A program made the position numbers and the translations under genes. Below, in pieces: positions 35,340-45,506 of a DNA stretch of 64,000 nt (positions are counted from its first letter, which is position 1; the number at the start of each line of letters is the position of its first letter). This DNA comes from Pseudoflavonifractor sp. An44. Lineage in GTDB: Bacteria; Bacillota; Clostridia; Oscillospirales; Oscillospiraceae. The DNA is taken from positions 1-64,000 of the forward strand of contig NZ_NFIH01000004.1 in assembly GCF_002161675.1 (NCBI RefSeq). The letters run 5' to 3'. The notes below the pieces were generated by a model. That model saw only the letters and a program-made list of their open reading frames with translations, searched no databases and was not told the DNA's origin.

Positions 35340-36591
35340 ACTCATTGTCATTGGCGGCGGGCCCGCCGGACTGGCCGCCGCCCGGGAGGCCTGGGACCAG
35401 GGCCTCCGGAAGATACTGATTTTAGATCGGGACCAGGAGCTGGGCGGCATCCTCAACCAGTGCATCCACAACGGCTTTGGGCTCCACCACTTTAAAGAGG
35501 AGCTCACCGGGCCGGAGTACGCCGCCCGATTTATTCAGCAAGTCCAGGCCACCGATGTGGAAGTGCAGCTGGACACCATGGTGCTCCAGCTCCTCCCCGG
35601 CGCCCCCCACCAGGTCCACTGCGTCAGCGCCCAGCATGGCTATCAAGTGCTGGAGGCTCAGGCGGTGGTGCTGGCCATGGGCTGCCGGGAGCGGGCCCGG
35701 GGGGCCATCGCCATCCCCGGAGAGCGTCCGGCGGGCATCTTCACCGCCGGGGCCGCCCAGCGGTACCTGAATATGGAGGGGTACATGGTGGGCCGCCGGG
35801 TGGTCATCCTGGGCAGCGGCGACATTGGCCTTATCATGGCCCGGCGCATGACCCTGGAGGGGGCCAAGGTACTGGCCTGCGTGGAGCTGATGCCCTACTC
35901 CAGCGGCCTCACCCGGAACATCGTCCAGTGCCTGGAGGACTACTCCATTCCCCTCTACCTCAGCCACACCGTCACCGACCTCCGGGGCCACAACCGCCTG
36001 GAGCAGGTGGTGGTGAGCCGGGTGGACGAGCACCGCCGCCCCATCCCCGGCACCGAGATGGTCTTTGACTGCGACACCCTGCTGCTCAGCGTGGGGCTCA
36101 TCCCGGAAAACGAGCTCACCCGCCAGGCCGACATTCCCATGGACGGGCGCACCCACGGGGCGGTGGTGTTTGAAAATATGGAGACCCAGGTGCCCGGCAT
36201 TTTCGCCTGCGGCAATGTGCTCCACGTCCACGACCTGGTGGACTACGTCACCGCCGAAAGCCAGCGGGCTGGGGCTGCTGCCGCCCGCTATGTCCAGGGA
36301 GAACCAACCGCCGCCGAGGCCATTCCCCTCACCCACGGCTCCGGGGTCAGCTACACCGTCCCCCAGCGCATCCGCCGGGGCAGCGGCAACGTGCAGGTGC
36401 TATTCCGGGTAAGTCGCGTGTTTGGGAATAGCCGCATTGTGGTAAAAGACGACTCAGGCAATCCCATTGCCCAGTTCCCCCGCTCCCACATGGCCCCGGG
36501 GGAGATGGAGCAGATCACCCTGCCCGGGGTACTGCTGGACCGGGCTGTTGGGGGCCTCACTCTATCCATTGAGGAGGTGGAAGGGACATGA
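35332..36591 (+). CDS. NAD(P)/FAD-dependent oxidoreductase, pyridine nucleotide-disulphide type
   Basis: 419 residues with two dinucleotide folds, GGGPAGLAAAREA at the N-terminus and LGSGDIGLIMARR at about residue 160. The motif AMGCRERARG and the closing FACGNVLHVHDLVD, with no redox-active CxxC, fit the partner subunit in GlpA-like operons. It overlaps the preceding gene by eight bases and the following DUF1667 gene by four (ATGA). Probably moves electrons from the first subunit to NAD or another acceptor. Confidence 0.88.
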   Translation: MYELIVIGGGPAGLAAAREAWDQGLRKILILDRDQELGGILNQCIHNGFGLHHFKEELTGPEYAARFIQQVQATDVEVQLDTMVLQLLPGAPHQVHCVSAQHGYQVLEAQAVVLAMGCRERARGAIAIPGERPAGIFTAGAAQRYLNMEGYMVGRRVVILGSGDIGLIMARRMTLEGAKVLACVELMPYSSGLTRNIVQCLEDYSIPLYLSHTVTDLRGHNRLEQVVVSRVDEHRRPIPGTEMVFDCDTLLLSVGLIPENELTRQADIPMDGRTHGAVVFENMETQVPGIFACGNVLHVHDLVDYVTAESQRAGAAAARYVQGEPTAAEAIPLTHGSGVSYTVPQRIRRGSGNVQVLFRVSRVFGNSRIVVKDDSGNPIAQFPRSHMAPGEMEQITLPGVLLDRAVGGLTLSIEEVEGT

Positions 36592-36941
36592 AGGAACTTG
36601 TGTGCATTGTCTGCCCCAAGGGGTGCCGCCTCCAGGTGGATGAGGAGCACGGCTACACCGTCACCGGAAACAGCTGTCCCCGGGGGGCAGAGTACGGCAA
36701 AAATGAGCTGCTTCACCCCACCCGGGTGCTCACCAGTACCGTGTGCATCCAGGGCGGGCTCCACCGCCGTCTGCCTGTGAAGACCACCGCCCCCATCCCC
36801 AAGGAGTTGATCTTTGAGGCCATGGAGTCCCTCAATGGAGTGCGCCTCACCGCCCCGGTGCATCTGGGGCAGGTGGTGATTCACGACCTGCTGGGAACCG
36901 GGGTGGACGTGGTTTCCACCAGGGAAATGAAGAATGAATAA
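36588..36941 (+). CDS. DUF1667 small iron-sulfur-type subunit
   Basis: 117 residues with four conserved cysteines (CIVCPKGC and CPRG at residues 6-31), the DUF1667 pattern. It is usually the third gene in operons of G3P oxidoreductases and should be the small electron-transfer subunit. The last four codons and stop lie inside the left end of a MITE-like element, which evidently replaced the native 3' end. Confidence 0.88.
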   Translation: MKELVCIVCPKGCRLQVDEEHGYTVTGNSCPRGAEYGKNELLHPTRVLTSTVCIQGGLHRRLPVKTTAPIPKELIFEAMESLNGVRLTAPVHLGQVVIHDLLGTGVDVVSTREMKNE

Positions 36942-37125
36942 TGATAAATGAATAATTGTGGTGTGCCGCCATGCGGCACGGATTTCAATTTAACAATGTA
37001 TTGCAGGTAAAACGCCGTAGGCGCCGGGCAAGCCTGGCCCCTGCGGTAGCCTCTACCGAAAGCCTATGCAGGTCCCGAACGTTGGAGCTACGTTCAGGGC
37101 CTGCATTTTTCATTATTCATTCTTC
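36929..37125. mobile_element. MITE-like element with 22-bp terminal inverted repeats
   Basis: 197 bases. GAAGAATGAATAATGA.AAATG occurs at 36929-36950 and inverted at 37104-37125 with one mismatch. The body contains several small hairpins (GTGCCGC/GCGGCAC, GCGCC..GGCGC types) and has no gene. The left end supplies the stop codon of the DUF1667 gene. Confidence 0.75.
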
Positions 37126-37140
37126 GTTATTCATTTCCAT

Positions 37141-37178
37141 AAAAAAACACGGCCAGCAAAACGCTGACCGTGTTTTTT
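37141..37178. terminator. Terminator of the GH127 gene
   Basis: AAAAAACACGG.CAGC pairs with GCTG.CCGTGTTTTTT, with A/T runs on both sides. It directly follows the gene on the minus strand. Confidence 0.9.
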
Positions 37179-37184
37179 ATGCTT

Positions 37185-40100
37185 TTAGCCGTTGCGGCGG
37201 CGGCGCACCACGGTGACAGCGCCAAGCACCATCACGGCGGCGGCCAGAGCGGCCACATAGCCCATCAGCTGGGCGGAATCGCCCGTCTGAGGCACGTTCT
37301 CCGGCTTCTCGGTGGCCTGGGGCTTATCGGTAGCCTCAGGATTCTGGGAAGCCTCTGGGGTGTCGGTGGTCTCGGGAGCGCCACCGACGGTGAGGCCGTC
37401 CATGGCGTCGTTGAGGGCGGCCACAGCGGCGTCCACGGTGGCCTGATCCTCCTCAGACAGCGTGGCATCATCCATCACAGCCTGGGCATTGGCCAGAGCG
37501 GTGCGGAAGGTAGCCACAGACTCGGCAGTGTAGCCGGAGAGGTCGATGCCCTCAGCCTTGCCGATGAGGTCTTCCAGGATGGACTTGTCCGCCTTGAAGC
37601 GCTGGGCCAGAATGGCATTGAGCAGAGCCTCGGCGGCGGGCTGCACGTCCTCCTCCATAGCGTCGCCATCCGCGTACACGTCCTTGGCCTTGGCCAGGGC
37701 GTCCACCAGCTCCTGCCAGTGGTCGGCCATGTACTGGTCGGCGTTGGCCATCATGCCGTCGGCCTTGGTGATCAGCTGCTCCAGCAGGGTCTTGTCACCT
37801 TGCACCAGGCCCAGACCCCAGATGCCCTCCAGCAGGTTATCCCAAGCGTTGTTCACCTCAGCCTGGGTGGCATTCTCGTCGGCCATCACAGCCTTGGCCT
37901 CGTCCAGAGCCTTCTGGAAGGCGGCCACGGCGGAGTCGGTGACTCCCGTGGTGTCCAGCCCCTCGGCGTAGGCGATGGTCTTCTCCAGCAGGGTCTTGTC
38001 CACGTCGCCGGGAGTGGGCTCACTGCCCTTGGTGACGGTGACGGTCCGCTCAGCGCTGACGGAGTCCTCCCCGCTGGTGGCGGTGACAGTCACCACGGCG
38101 GTGCCCTCCTTGATGGCGTTGAGGGTCACAGTGGCGGTGTCGGCACCCTCTGCAATCTCCACGGCGTCCCCGTCCTTGACGGTCCAGGTGTAGGTGGGAT
38201 TGTCCAGGCCAGCGGCCACAGCGTTCAGGGTGAAGCTGTCGTCCACGGCCACCTCAGAGGCGCCGCCGATCTTCACGCTGGCCCCGGTGGTGTTGGTCCA
38301 GATGAGCATCTGGCTGCAGTTGTTCTGGCCTTCCACCCCGTCGTTGCCCCGGTTGTTCCAGGCATAGTAGGGGATAGCCTGGAGCTTGGCGTCGATGAGG
38401 TTGCCGTTGTCGTTGTACTTCACATCTCCGGTGATCTCCACCACGCCGTTGAGGAGGTCCTCATTGTAGGTGGCGGTGAGCTGGGCATCCCGGGGAATGA
38501 CAAAGTTCAGGGGGCTGAAGTTTGCAATGTCGCTGTTGAGCTGGGCGTTTCCGGCCATCTCAATGCTGTACACGATGGGGCCACGCTGGATGGCGATACG
38601 GCCCTGGTTGGCCTCCACGTTGGGGTCGGCCTCGGTCATGCGGATCTCCATGGGCATGTCGATGCGCACGATGTCGCCCTTCTCCCAAGTGCGGGTGATG
38701 GCCACATAGCCCTTCTCGGCCTCAGCGGTGACCTTCTCGCCGTTGACGTAGATGGACACTTCCTTGTTGGCCTGCTCCTGGGTCCAGCCGGGGATGCGGA
38801 TGTTCATGGTGAACTCCTTGGCCTGGTCGGGGGTGACGGTGAGCTTCACAGCGCCGTCCCAGGGGTACTCGGTCTCCTGAGTCAGGTTCACGTTGGTGCC
38901 GTCGATGTTCAGGTTGCCCTCGCTGCCGATGTACATGTTCACAAACAGCTTGTCACCGTGGATGGTGTACATGTACTCGCTGAGCTTGGCGATGGTACGC
39001 ATCAGGTTGGGGGGGCAGCAAGCGCAGGCGAACCAGTCGGAACGGGGATCGCCGTTCTTGGCCTCCAGATAGGTGCTGTAGTAGAACTTATCTCCAGTGA
39101 GGTTGGTGCCCACCAGAATGGCGTTGTACAGGTTCTTCTCCACCACGTCGGCGTACTTGGCATCCTCGTGGATGAGGTTCATCCGCTGGTTCCAGTTGGC
39201 CAGAGCGATGGTGGCGCAGATCTCACAGTAGGAATCGTCATTGGGCAGCTCGTAGGGGTCGCCGAAGTCCTCGCCGTGGGAGCGCACCCCGATGCCGCCG
39301 GTGATGTAGGTCTTGGTGTTGGCCACGGAGTCCCAGATGGCGTCCATGGTGTTCAGGTAGGCCGCCCGGTCCGGGTCGTCCTCGTCCAGCAGGGTGGCCA
39401 CATCGGTGACACCGGTGTAGAAGTAGCAGGCACGCACGGCGTGGCCCACAGCCTCGGTGATGGTCATGATGGAGTCATTGTCCTGGGAGTACTCGCCGCC
39501 GTTGTAGCCACTCTCTCGCTGATCTTTATCAACACCGCGGCGGTCAATGAGGGTCTTCACCGTCTGGATGTACTTGTCCCCGGTGCCCTCGCCCTCGTAC
39601 TCCTCCACCAGCTTGGCAAACTTCACCAGAGCCAGCTCGATTTCCTCGTGGCCGGGCACCTCGTGGCGGCTGCCATCGGGACCGAACAGGTCCACAATCT
39701 CGTCGGCAAACCGACGGCCCACCACATACAGGCTGTAGTCGGGATCGCCGATGCCCTCACGGTAGCGGGTGTAAGCCACCACGCCCTCCAGGAAGTGGCC
39801 GGCGTTGTACATCTCGTGGTTGGAGAAGTCGTGCCACCGGTGGGTGCCAGCGGAGCTGCCGCCGGCGTGTCCGGTGCTTCTCAGGGTGAAGTGGGTGTTG
39901 ATGTAGCCGTCGGCGTACTGCACCTGCTCAATGAGGGAGATCCAGTAGGCCAGCTTCTCCTCCAGCTTCTCCCGCTGGGCCACCATCTCGGGGTCGGTGT
40001 CGTCATGGATGACGGACAGGGTGTAGGAGATGGCCTCAATGCTCTTGTAGATGTCGGAGTCCTGGAACACATAGCCCTGGAACTCGTCGTAGGGCTCGCC

Positions 40101-42650
40101 GTTGAGCTTGGCAATGGCGTGGACGAAGTTGGGCTCGCCGCCGGAGGCCTGCTCAATCTGATAGATGGCCTTGTTCAGGGAGTTGACGGCGTTGACCTTC
40201 TGCTTGGGGTTCCAGAAGTTATCGGTGAGCTGCACGTTCTCAAAGGTGACGGTGCTGTTGGCCACGGGGGTGACCACGGGCTCGTTGACGGTGACACGGG
40301 CCACAGCCTCCAGCTCCTCGTCCCCGGACACCACGGTACCCTTCACTTCAAAGGTGGTGCCCACCTTGTCCTCGGCGTACAGAGCGGGGTCCACCTCTTC
40401 CCAGGTCACGGGGACCAGGGAGGCGTTGAACTCCTCGGCGAAGTTGTAGCCGGTGGGGCCGTATAGGTCAGGGGTGGGGTCGTCAAAGGCGATGCCGTTG
40501 GCCACCACGGTCTTGGGCAGGATGGGAGCACGGCCCGCCTCGGTGGCGGTGACATACTCGTCCAGGCTCTCGATGCCGTCCACCTTCACCTCCAACGTGG
40601 CGGTGCGGGTGACGGTCTGGCCCTCCTGCTGCCGGGACACGGTGACCTTCAGAGTGCCGTAGCCGCTGTCCTTGGCAGCCAGCTGCACCTGAGACTCATT
40701 GGTGGCACCCACAATCTCCATGTACTGGCTGCCCTCGGTGAGCTCCCATTGGTAGCTCAGGCCGTCCAGCCCCACGGGGAGGCTCTCGGCGGTGAATGTA
40801 CCCGTCTCACCCTTGAGGATGCGGTCCTTGCCGGTGATCTGGGTGGAAACCAGCTCGTTCCACTCGGCGGTCATCTCCTCGCCGTACACTTCCCATTCGC
40901 CAATGCCCACGCCGTTGGCGCCGGACCCGTTGCGGTCAATCTTCAGGCGAATCTGGGTGGTCTTCACCGGCTCCTGGAAGGAGACCACATTCCAATAGCG
41001 GTTGTTGCCGTTGAGGTAGTTGCCGGGCTGGTCAGAGGCGGCCTCGGCGCTGCCGTACTTGACGCCCACGGAGGAGACCACCTGGCCGGACTCGTTGGTC
41101 ATGTTGGTGATCTTCTCCCACTGGCCGGACTCGTGGTTGTAGTACTCCACCTCACAGCTCTTGGGGAAGGTGACGTTGCCGGAGGCGGTGAGGTTGCCGT
41201 TATCCGCCCAGTACATCACCCGCATGCTGTTGAGCACATAGGGGGCGTCCCAGGTCAGGGTGACGGTGGTGGGATAGGTGCTGCTGTTCCAGGTGTTCCA
41301 GGAGGTGCCCGCGTTGGTGGCCAGCTGCCCATTGTTGACGTTGGTCACCGGGGTGTTCTGGGCGTCCGCGGAGGCGGTGGCCTGGAGGGCCACGTTGTCC
41401 CCGTCGGACTGGGCCAGCTTGGTGCCGTACACTTCCACCTCGCCGATGCCCACGCCGGTCTGGCCGCTGCCGTTGCGGTCGATGACCAGGCGCAGCTTGC
41501 TGGTCTGCACCGTCTCGTTCATGGTCACGCCGTTCCAATAGCGGTTGGCCCCGTTGGTATACTGGCTGGCGTCCTCGCCTGCCTGGTCGGCGGCGCCGAA
41601 CTTGACCCCCACGGAGGAGGTGTCCGCCCCGGTCTCGTCCACCATCTGAGTCACATCCACCCACTGCTTGGACCGCTCATTGTACCACTGGAGCCGGCAG
41701 GAGGCGGGGAACTGCACGCCCCCGTTGTCCGACCACCACATGACCCGGACGCTGGAGATGTCATAGGTGGCGTTACCCCAGTCCAGATCCACGGTGACGG
41801 GGTACTCCACATCGCCAGCCTCGGACCAGGTGTTCCAGGTGGTCCAGTTGCCATCTGCCAGGGTGCCGTCATTGATGGCGGTCTCGGCGTTGTCCGGCAG
41901 GGTGGTGTTGGTGTAGGAGGCGGACACGGTGGCCTCCCCGGCCACGTTGGTGCCGGTGCCGATGGTCTGATAGCCAAAGGCCTCCCACTCGCTGATGCCC
42001 ACGCCGTTGGTGCCGGTGCCGTTGCGCTGGATCTTCATGCGCAGCTGGCTGGTGGTGATGGGCTCAGAAAATTCCACGTAGTTCCAGTACTGGTTGTTGC
42101 CGTTGATGCCGTTGTTGGAGCTGGAGTCCACCTCCACCCCCACCTCATCGGTGGGCATGCCCTTCTCATTGGTCATCCCAGTGATCTGGTGCTCGTTGCC
42201 CTCGCTGTCCACATAGTACAAAGCAGCGGACTTGGGGAAGGTGACGTTGGCGTTGGCGTTGATGGTGGCATTATCCGCCCACCAGATCACCCGCATGCCT
42301 GTGATCACCTGCTCAGACTCCCAGGTCAGGGAGGTGGTGACGGGATAGGCCTCGTCGTTGGTGCCCCAGCTGTTCCAGCTGGAGTAGGGGTCGGAAGTGG
42401 CCAATGCTCCGTCGTTCATGGCATCGGGAGAGATGCCCCAAACATTGGTGTAGGAGGCCCCGGCCGTGGCCTTGAGGGCTATGTTGTTGCCCAGATTCTC
42501 ACCGTCTGTCTGCAAGTAGTTGTACAGCTGGCTGCTGTCGTCCTGAGTCTCAGCTCTGGCCGGACTCATGGGAACCATGGACAACACCATGGCCGCACTG
42601 AGCAGGCCTGCTGCAACGCGTTTGTTTCCGAACTTCTTGAAACTCTTCAT
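37185..42650 (-). CDS. Cell-wall-anchored GH127 beta-L-arabinofuranosidase with N-terminal F5/8-type modules
   Basis: 1821 residues, exported. A signal peptide (1-33) precedes three related discoidin-like modules (about 55-227, 230-410, 418-590), then Ig-like domains (about 600-795). The catalytic GH127 domain spans about 800-1350. It has the zinc ligands of the family: CEIC (Glu1143, Cys1145) and ACCPPN (Cys1211, Cys1212, one of them the nucleophile). A Big_2-like domain, FIVAR repeats (about 1550-1750), a Thr/Glu/Pro linker and VPQTG (1786-1790) follow. The hydrophobic end is RRRRNG. It should cleave terminal beta-L-arabinose from plant glycans or hydroxyproline glycoproteins. Start: GAGGGGAAAAC precedes the ATG. 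Confidence 0.93.
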   Translation of the reverse strand: MKSFKKFGNKRVAAGLLSAAMVLSMVPMSPARAETQDDSSQLYNYLQTDGENLGNNIALKATAGASYTNVWGISPDAMNDGALATSDPYSSWNSWGTNDEAYPVTTSLTWESEQVITGMRVIWWADNATINANANVTFPKSAALYYVDSEGNEHQITGMTNEKGMPTDEVGVEVDSSSNNGINGNNQYWNYVEFSEPITTSQLRMKIQRNGTGTNGVGISEWEAFGYQTIGTGTNVAGEATVSASYTNTTLPDNAETAINDGTLADGNWTTWNTWSEAGDVEYPVTVDLDWGNATYDISSVRVMWWSDNGGVQFPASCRLQWYNERSKQWVDVTQMVDETGADTSSVGVKFGAADQAGEDASQYTNGANRYWNGVTMNETVQTSKLRLVIDRNGSGQTGVGIGEVEVYGTKLAQSDGDNVALQATASADAQNTPVTNVNNGQLATNAGTSWNTWNSSTYPTTVTLTWDAPYVLNSMRVMYWADNGNLTASGNVTFPKSCEVEYYNHESGQWEKITNMTNESGQVVSSVGVKYGSAEAASDQPGNYLNGNNRYWNVVSFQEPVKTTQIRLKIDRNGSGANGVGIGEWEVYGEEMTAEWNELVSTQITGKDRILKGETGTFTAESLPVGLDGLSYQWELTEGSQYMEIVGATNESQVQLAAKDSGYGTLKVTVSRQQEGQTVTRTATLEVKVDGIESLDEYVTATEAGRAPILPKTVVANGIAFDDPTPDLYGPTGYNFAEEFNASLVPVTWEEVDPALYAEDKVGTTFEVKGTVVSGDEELEAVARVTVNEPVVTPVANSTVTFENVQLTDNFWNPKQKVNAVNSLNKAIYQIEQASGGEPNFVHAIAKLNGEPYDEFQGYVFQDSDIYKSIEAISYTLSVIHDDTDPEMVAQREKLEEKLAYWISLIEQVQYADGYINTHFTLRSTGHAGGSSAGTHRWHDFSNHEMYNAGHFLEGVVAYTRYREGIGDPDYSLYVVGRRFADEIVDLFGPDGSRHEVPGHEEIELALVKFAKLVEEYEGEGTGDKYIQTVKTLIDRRGVDKDQRESGYNGGEYSQDNDSIMTITEAVGHAVRACYFYTGVTDVATLLDEDDPDRAAYLNTMDAIWDSVANTKTYITGGIGVRSHGEDFGDPYELPNDDSYCEICATIALANWNQRMNLIHEDAKYADVVEKNLYNAILVGTNLTGDKFYYSTYLEAKNGDPRSDWFACACCPPNLMRTIAKLSEYMYTIHGDKLFVNMYIGSEGNLNIDGTNVNLTQETEYPWDGAVKLTVTPDQAKEFTMNIRIPGWTQEQANKEVSIYVNGEKVTAEAEKGYVAITRTWEKGDIVRIDMPMEIRMTEADPNVEANQGRIAIQRGPIVYSIEMAGNAQLNSDIANFSPLNFVIPRDAQLTATYNEDLLNGVVEITGDVKYNDNGNLIDAKLQAIPYYAWNNRGNDGVEGQNNCSQMLIWTNTTGASVKIGGASEVAVDDSFTLNAVAAGLDNPTYTWTVKDGDAVEIAEGADTATVTLNAIKEGTAVVTVTATSGEDSVSAERTVTVTKGSEPTPGDVDKTLLEKTIAYAEGLDTTGVTDSAVAAFQKALDEAKAVMADENATQAEVNNAWDNLLEGIWGLGLVQGDKTLLEQLITKADGMMANADQYMADHWQELVDALAKAKDVYADGDAMEEDVQPAAEALLNAILAQRFKADKSILEDLIGKAEGIDLSGYTAESVATFRTALANAQAVMDDATLSEEDQATVDAAVAALNDAMDGLTVGGAPETTDTPEASQNPEATDKPQATEKPENVPQTGDSAQLMGYVAALAAAVMVLGAVTVVRRRRNG

Positions 42651-43194
42651 GTTTTCCCCTCTCTTTTATCATAGTCTTGAGTCTTGCATGGTTCTCTTGC
42701 GGAACGCTGCCTTCCACACCTGCTGTCTGGCCTTCGCCTCCTTCCGCTCCCCTCGCAGGGAAGAACATTTCCCCGACCGAAACAATCAGGGAAATTGGTT
42801 TTACAATTGGATGCTCTCTTTCATACAAACTGCACATATGTCTGTTACCTTTATCATTGATGTTAGCATTCGCCCATCCGGAAATCAACACATTGCACAG
42901 AGATTTGATATTTTCCACCATTCCAACAATACAAATTATACAACGTTCAGCTTTTCAACCGTTTTCTCCGGTAATCCCCTCGTAACACGTTAGAATTTTC
43001 AAATATTTCTCATTTGCTGGCACTCATTTCCTTGTTCTGACACCTGGATTTCCCCTCAAATTCCGGGAGATTCGCCCTCCTCGCCCCCTGGTTTTCCCAG
43101 AGATTTGTACCAAATTTACAAGCACACAAATTTATCACAAGGCCTTTGTATAATAAAAGTTGTCTGTTTTTAAGCGGTGTCAGGGCATGAAAGA
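42651..43194. other. Gene-free stretch upstream of the GH127 gene
   Basis: This stretch of about 545 bases carries no credible gene. On the minus strand a TATAAT (42935-42940) without a good -35 box may be the GH127 promoter, giving a leader of about 280 bases. A plus-strand TATAAT near 43150 also lacks a -35 partner. I see no repeat or RNA motif in the rest. Confidence 0.5.
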
Positions 43195-43230
43195 AAGCCC
43201 AGAGAACGCCGAAACATTCTCTGGGCTTTG
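43195..43230 (-). terminator. Terminator of pflBA
   Basis: Perfect 13-bp stem AAAGCCCAGAGAA / TTCTCTGGGCTTT, 15 bases past the pflB stop. Confidence 0.92.
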
Positions 43231-43245
43231 GGGAGCGATGTTTGA

Positions 43246-45489
43246 TCACACAGCCTCGTGGAAGGTCCGCTTGATGACCTCCAGCTGCTGCTCCCGGCTC
43301 AGGCGGTTGAAGTTCACCGCATAGCCGGACACACGGATGGTGAGGGTGGGGTACTGCTCGGGGTGCTCCATGGCGTCCAGCAGCACCTGACGGTCCATGA
43401 CGTTGACGTTCAGGTGGTGGGCGCCCTGGACAAAGTAGCCGTCCAGGATGTTCACCAGATTGGTGACCCGCTCCTGGGCGCTCTTGCCCAGGGCATTGGG
43501 GACAATGGAGAAGGTGTTGGACACACCGTCCTGGCACACGCCCCGGTAGGGGATTTTGGCCACGGAGTTGAGGCTGGCCAGAGCGCCGTTCTCGTCCCGG
43601 CCATGCATGGGGTTGGCGCCGGGAGCGAAGGGCTCGCCGGCCTTGCGGCCGTCGGGGGTGGAGCCGGTCTTCTTGCCGTACATCACGTTGCTGGTGATGG
43701 TGAGGGCGGACAGGGTGTGGATGGCGCCCCGGTACAGGGGGTGCTTCTTGAGCTCGGCGGAGAAGTAGGCAGCGATCTCCACGGCGATGTCGTCCACCCG
43801 GTCGTCGTCGTTGCCGTACTTGGGGAAGTCGCCCTCCACCTCAAAGTCCACGGCGATGCCGTCCTCGTTGCGGATGGGCCGCACCTTGGCAAACTTGATG
43901 GCGGACAGGGAGTCGGCGGCAATGGACAGGCCCGCCACGCCGAAGGCGGCCAGGCGCTCCACCAGGGTGTCGTGGAGGGCCATCTGACTGGCCTCGTAGG
44001 CGTACTTGTCGTGCATGTAGTGGATGATGTTGATGGTGTCCACGTACAACTCAGCCACGTAGGACAGAACCTTCTTGTAGTTGGTGAGCACCTTGGAGTA
44101 GCTGAGCACCTCATCCTCGTCCCGGATGATGCCGGGCACCACGTGGAGGCCCTTCTTCTCGTCCACACCGCCGTTGATGGCGTACAGCAGGCTCTTGGCC
44201 AGGTTGGCCCGGGCGCCGAAGAACTGCATCTGCTTGCCCACGGCCATGGCGGACACACAGCAGGAGATGCAGTAGTCGTCCCCGTACAGGGGGCGCATCA
44301 CGTCGTCGTTCTCGTACTGGATGGAGTCGGTGGCGATGCTCATCTTGGCGCAGTAGTCCTTCCAGGCCTGGGGCAGGTTCTGGCTCCACAGCACGGTGAG
44401 GTTGGGCTCGGGAGCGGTGCCCAGGTTGGTGAGGGTGTGGAGGTAGCGGAAGCTGTTGCGGGTCACCAGGGTACGGCCGTCAATGCCCATGCCGCCCAGG
44501 GACTCGGTGATCCAGGTGGGATCGCCGCCAAACAGCTCGTTGTACTCGGGAGTACGCAGGTGGCGCACCAGGCGCAGCTTGATGATGAACTGGTCGATGA
44601 GCTCCTGGGCCCCCTGCTCGTCCAGCAGACCACGGCCCAGGTCCCGCTGGATGTAGATGTCCAGGAAGGTGGCGGTGCGGCCCAGAGAGGTGGCGGCGCC
44701 GTTGTTCTCCTTCACGCCCGCCAGGTAGGCCAGGTACAGGTTCTGCACCGCCTCATGGGCGTTCTCGGCGGGGCGGGTGACGTCGCAGCCGTAGCGGCTG
44801 GCCATGTGGGTGAACTCCTTGAGGGCCCGAATCTGGGTGCTCACTTCCTCCCGCAGGCGGATGCGCTCCTCGGTCATGGGGCCGTCCAGCATGTCCAGGT
44901 CCTTCTGCTTCTCCTCAATGAGGAAGTCGGTGCCGTACAGGGGCACCCGGCGGTAGTCGCCCACCAGACGGCCACGGCCATAGGCGTCGGGCAGACCAGT
45001 GAGCAGGCCAGCGGTGCGGGCCAGACGGGTGCGCTTGGGGTAGGCGTCAAACACGCCCTCGTTGTGGGTCTTGCGGTAGAGGCTAAAGTGGCGCTCGATC
45101 TCGGGGTCCAGCTCGTAGCCGTACTCGTGGAGGGCGGACTCGGCCATGCGCATGCCGCCGTACAGGTTGACAATGCGCTTGAGGGGGGCGTCGGTCTGGA
45201 GGCCCACAATGACCTCGTTTTCCTGGTCAATGTAGCCAGGCTCGAAGTTGTCGATGCCGGACACCACGTGGGTCTCCACGTCGATGATGCCCTTTTTCAG
45301 CTCCTCCACAATGAGGGCGTGGGCCTTCTCCCACACCTTGGCGGTGCGGGGGGAGATGGGGGCCAGGAAGCTGTCATCTCCGGTATAGGGGGTGTAGTTC
45401 TTCTGAATGAAGTTGCGCACATTCACCAGGTGGCGCCATTCGCCGGTGCGAAAGCCCTCCCAGGCGGTGCAGTTGACATCAATGCTCAT
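43246..45489 (-). CDS. pflB: Pyruvate formate-lyase
   Basis: Splits pyruvate and CoA into formate and acetyl-CoA by a glycyl-radical mechanism. 747 residues. The active-site adjacent cysteines lie in [15 protein letters not shown]. The glycyl-radical site is [17 protein letters not shown] near the C-terminus. I chose ATG 45489 because AAGGAGG lies nine bases upstream and the usual PFL start follows. It lies 17 bases after pflA, so both are made from the same riboswitch-controlled transcript. Confidence 0.97.
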   Translation of the reverse strand: MSIDVNCTAWEGFRTGEWRHLVNVRNFIQKNYTPYTGDDSFLAPISPRTAKVWEKAHALIVEELKKGIIDVETHVVSGIDNFEPGYIDQENEVIVGLQTDAPLKRIVNLYGGMRMAESALHEYGYELDPEIERHFSLYRKTHNEGVFDAYPKRTRLARTAGLLTGLPDAYGRGRLVGDYRRVPLYGTDFLIEEKQKDLDMLDGPMTEERIRLREEVSTQIRALKEFTHMASRYGCDVTRPAENAHEAVQNLYLAYLAGVKENNGAATSLGRTATFLDIYIQRDLGRGLLDEQGAQELIDQFIIKLRLVRHLRTPEYNELFGGDPTWITESLGGMGIDGRTLVTRNSFRYLHTLTNLGTAPEPNLTVLWSQNLPQAWKDYCAKMSIATDSIQYENDDVMRPLYGDDYCISCCVSAMAVGKQMQFFGARANLAKSLLYAINGGVDEKKGLHVVPGIIRDEDEVLSYSKVLTNYKKVLSYVAELYVDTINIIHYMHDKYAYEASQMALHDTLVERLAAFGVAGLSIAADSLSAIKFAKVRPIRNEDGIAVDFEVEGDFPKYGNDDDRVDDIAVEIAAYFSAELKKHPLYRGAIHTLSALTITSNVMYGKKTGSTPDGRKAGEPFAPGANPMHGRDENGALASLNSVAKIPYRGVCQDGVSNTFSIVPNALGKSAQERVTNLVNILDGYFVQGAHHLNVNVMDRQVLLDAMEHPEQYPTLTIRVSGYAVNFNRLSREQQLEVIKRTFHEAV

Positions 45490-45506
45490 GGGAATGTACC
45501 TCCTTA

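Noticed and set aside
37170-40466. A plus-strand frame of 1098 codons opposite the GH127 gene
   Set aside because: Composition is Gly/Val/His/Leu-rich without motifs, and the minus strand encodes a complete GH127 domain.
42550-42921. A 123-codon minus-strand frame overlapping the GH127 start
   Set aside because: It lacks a ribosome site, overlaps the signal peptide in another frame and has no family features.
43144-43160. Plus-strand TATAAT with a possible promoter
   Set aside because: No -35 partner at 16-18 bases and no gene downstream on the plus strand.
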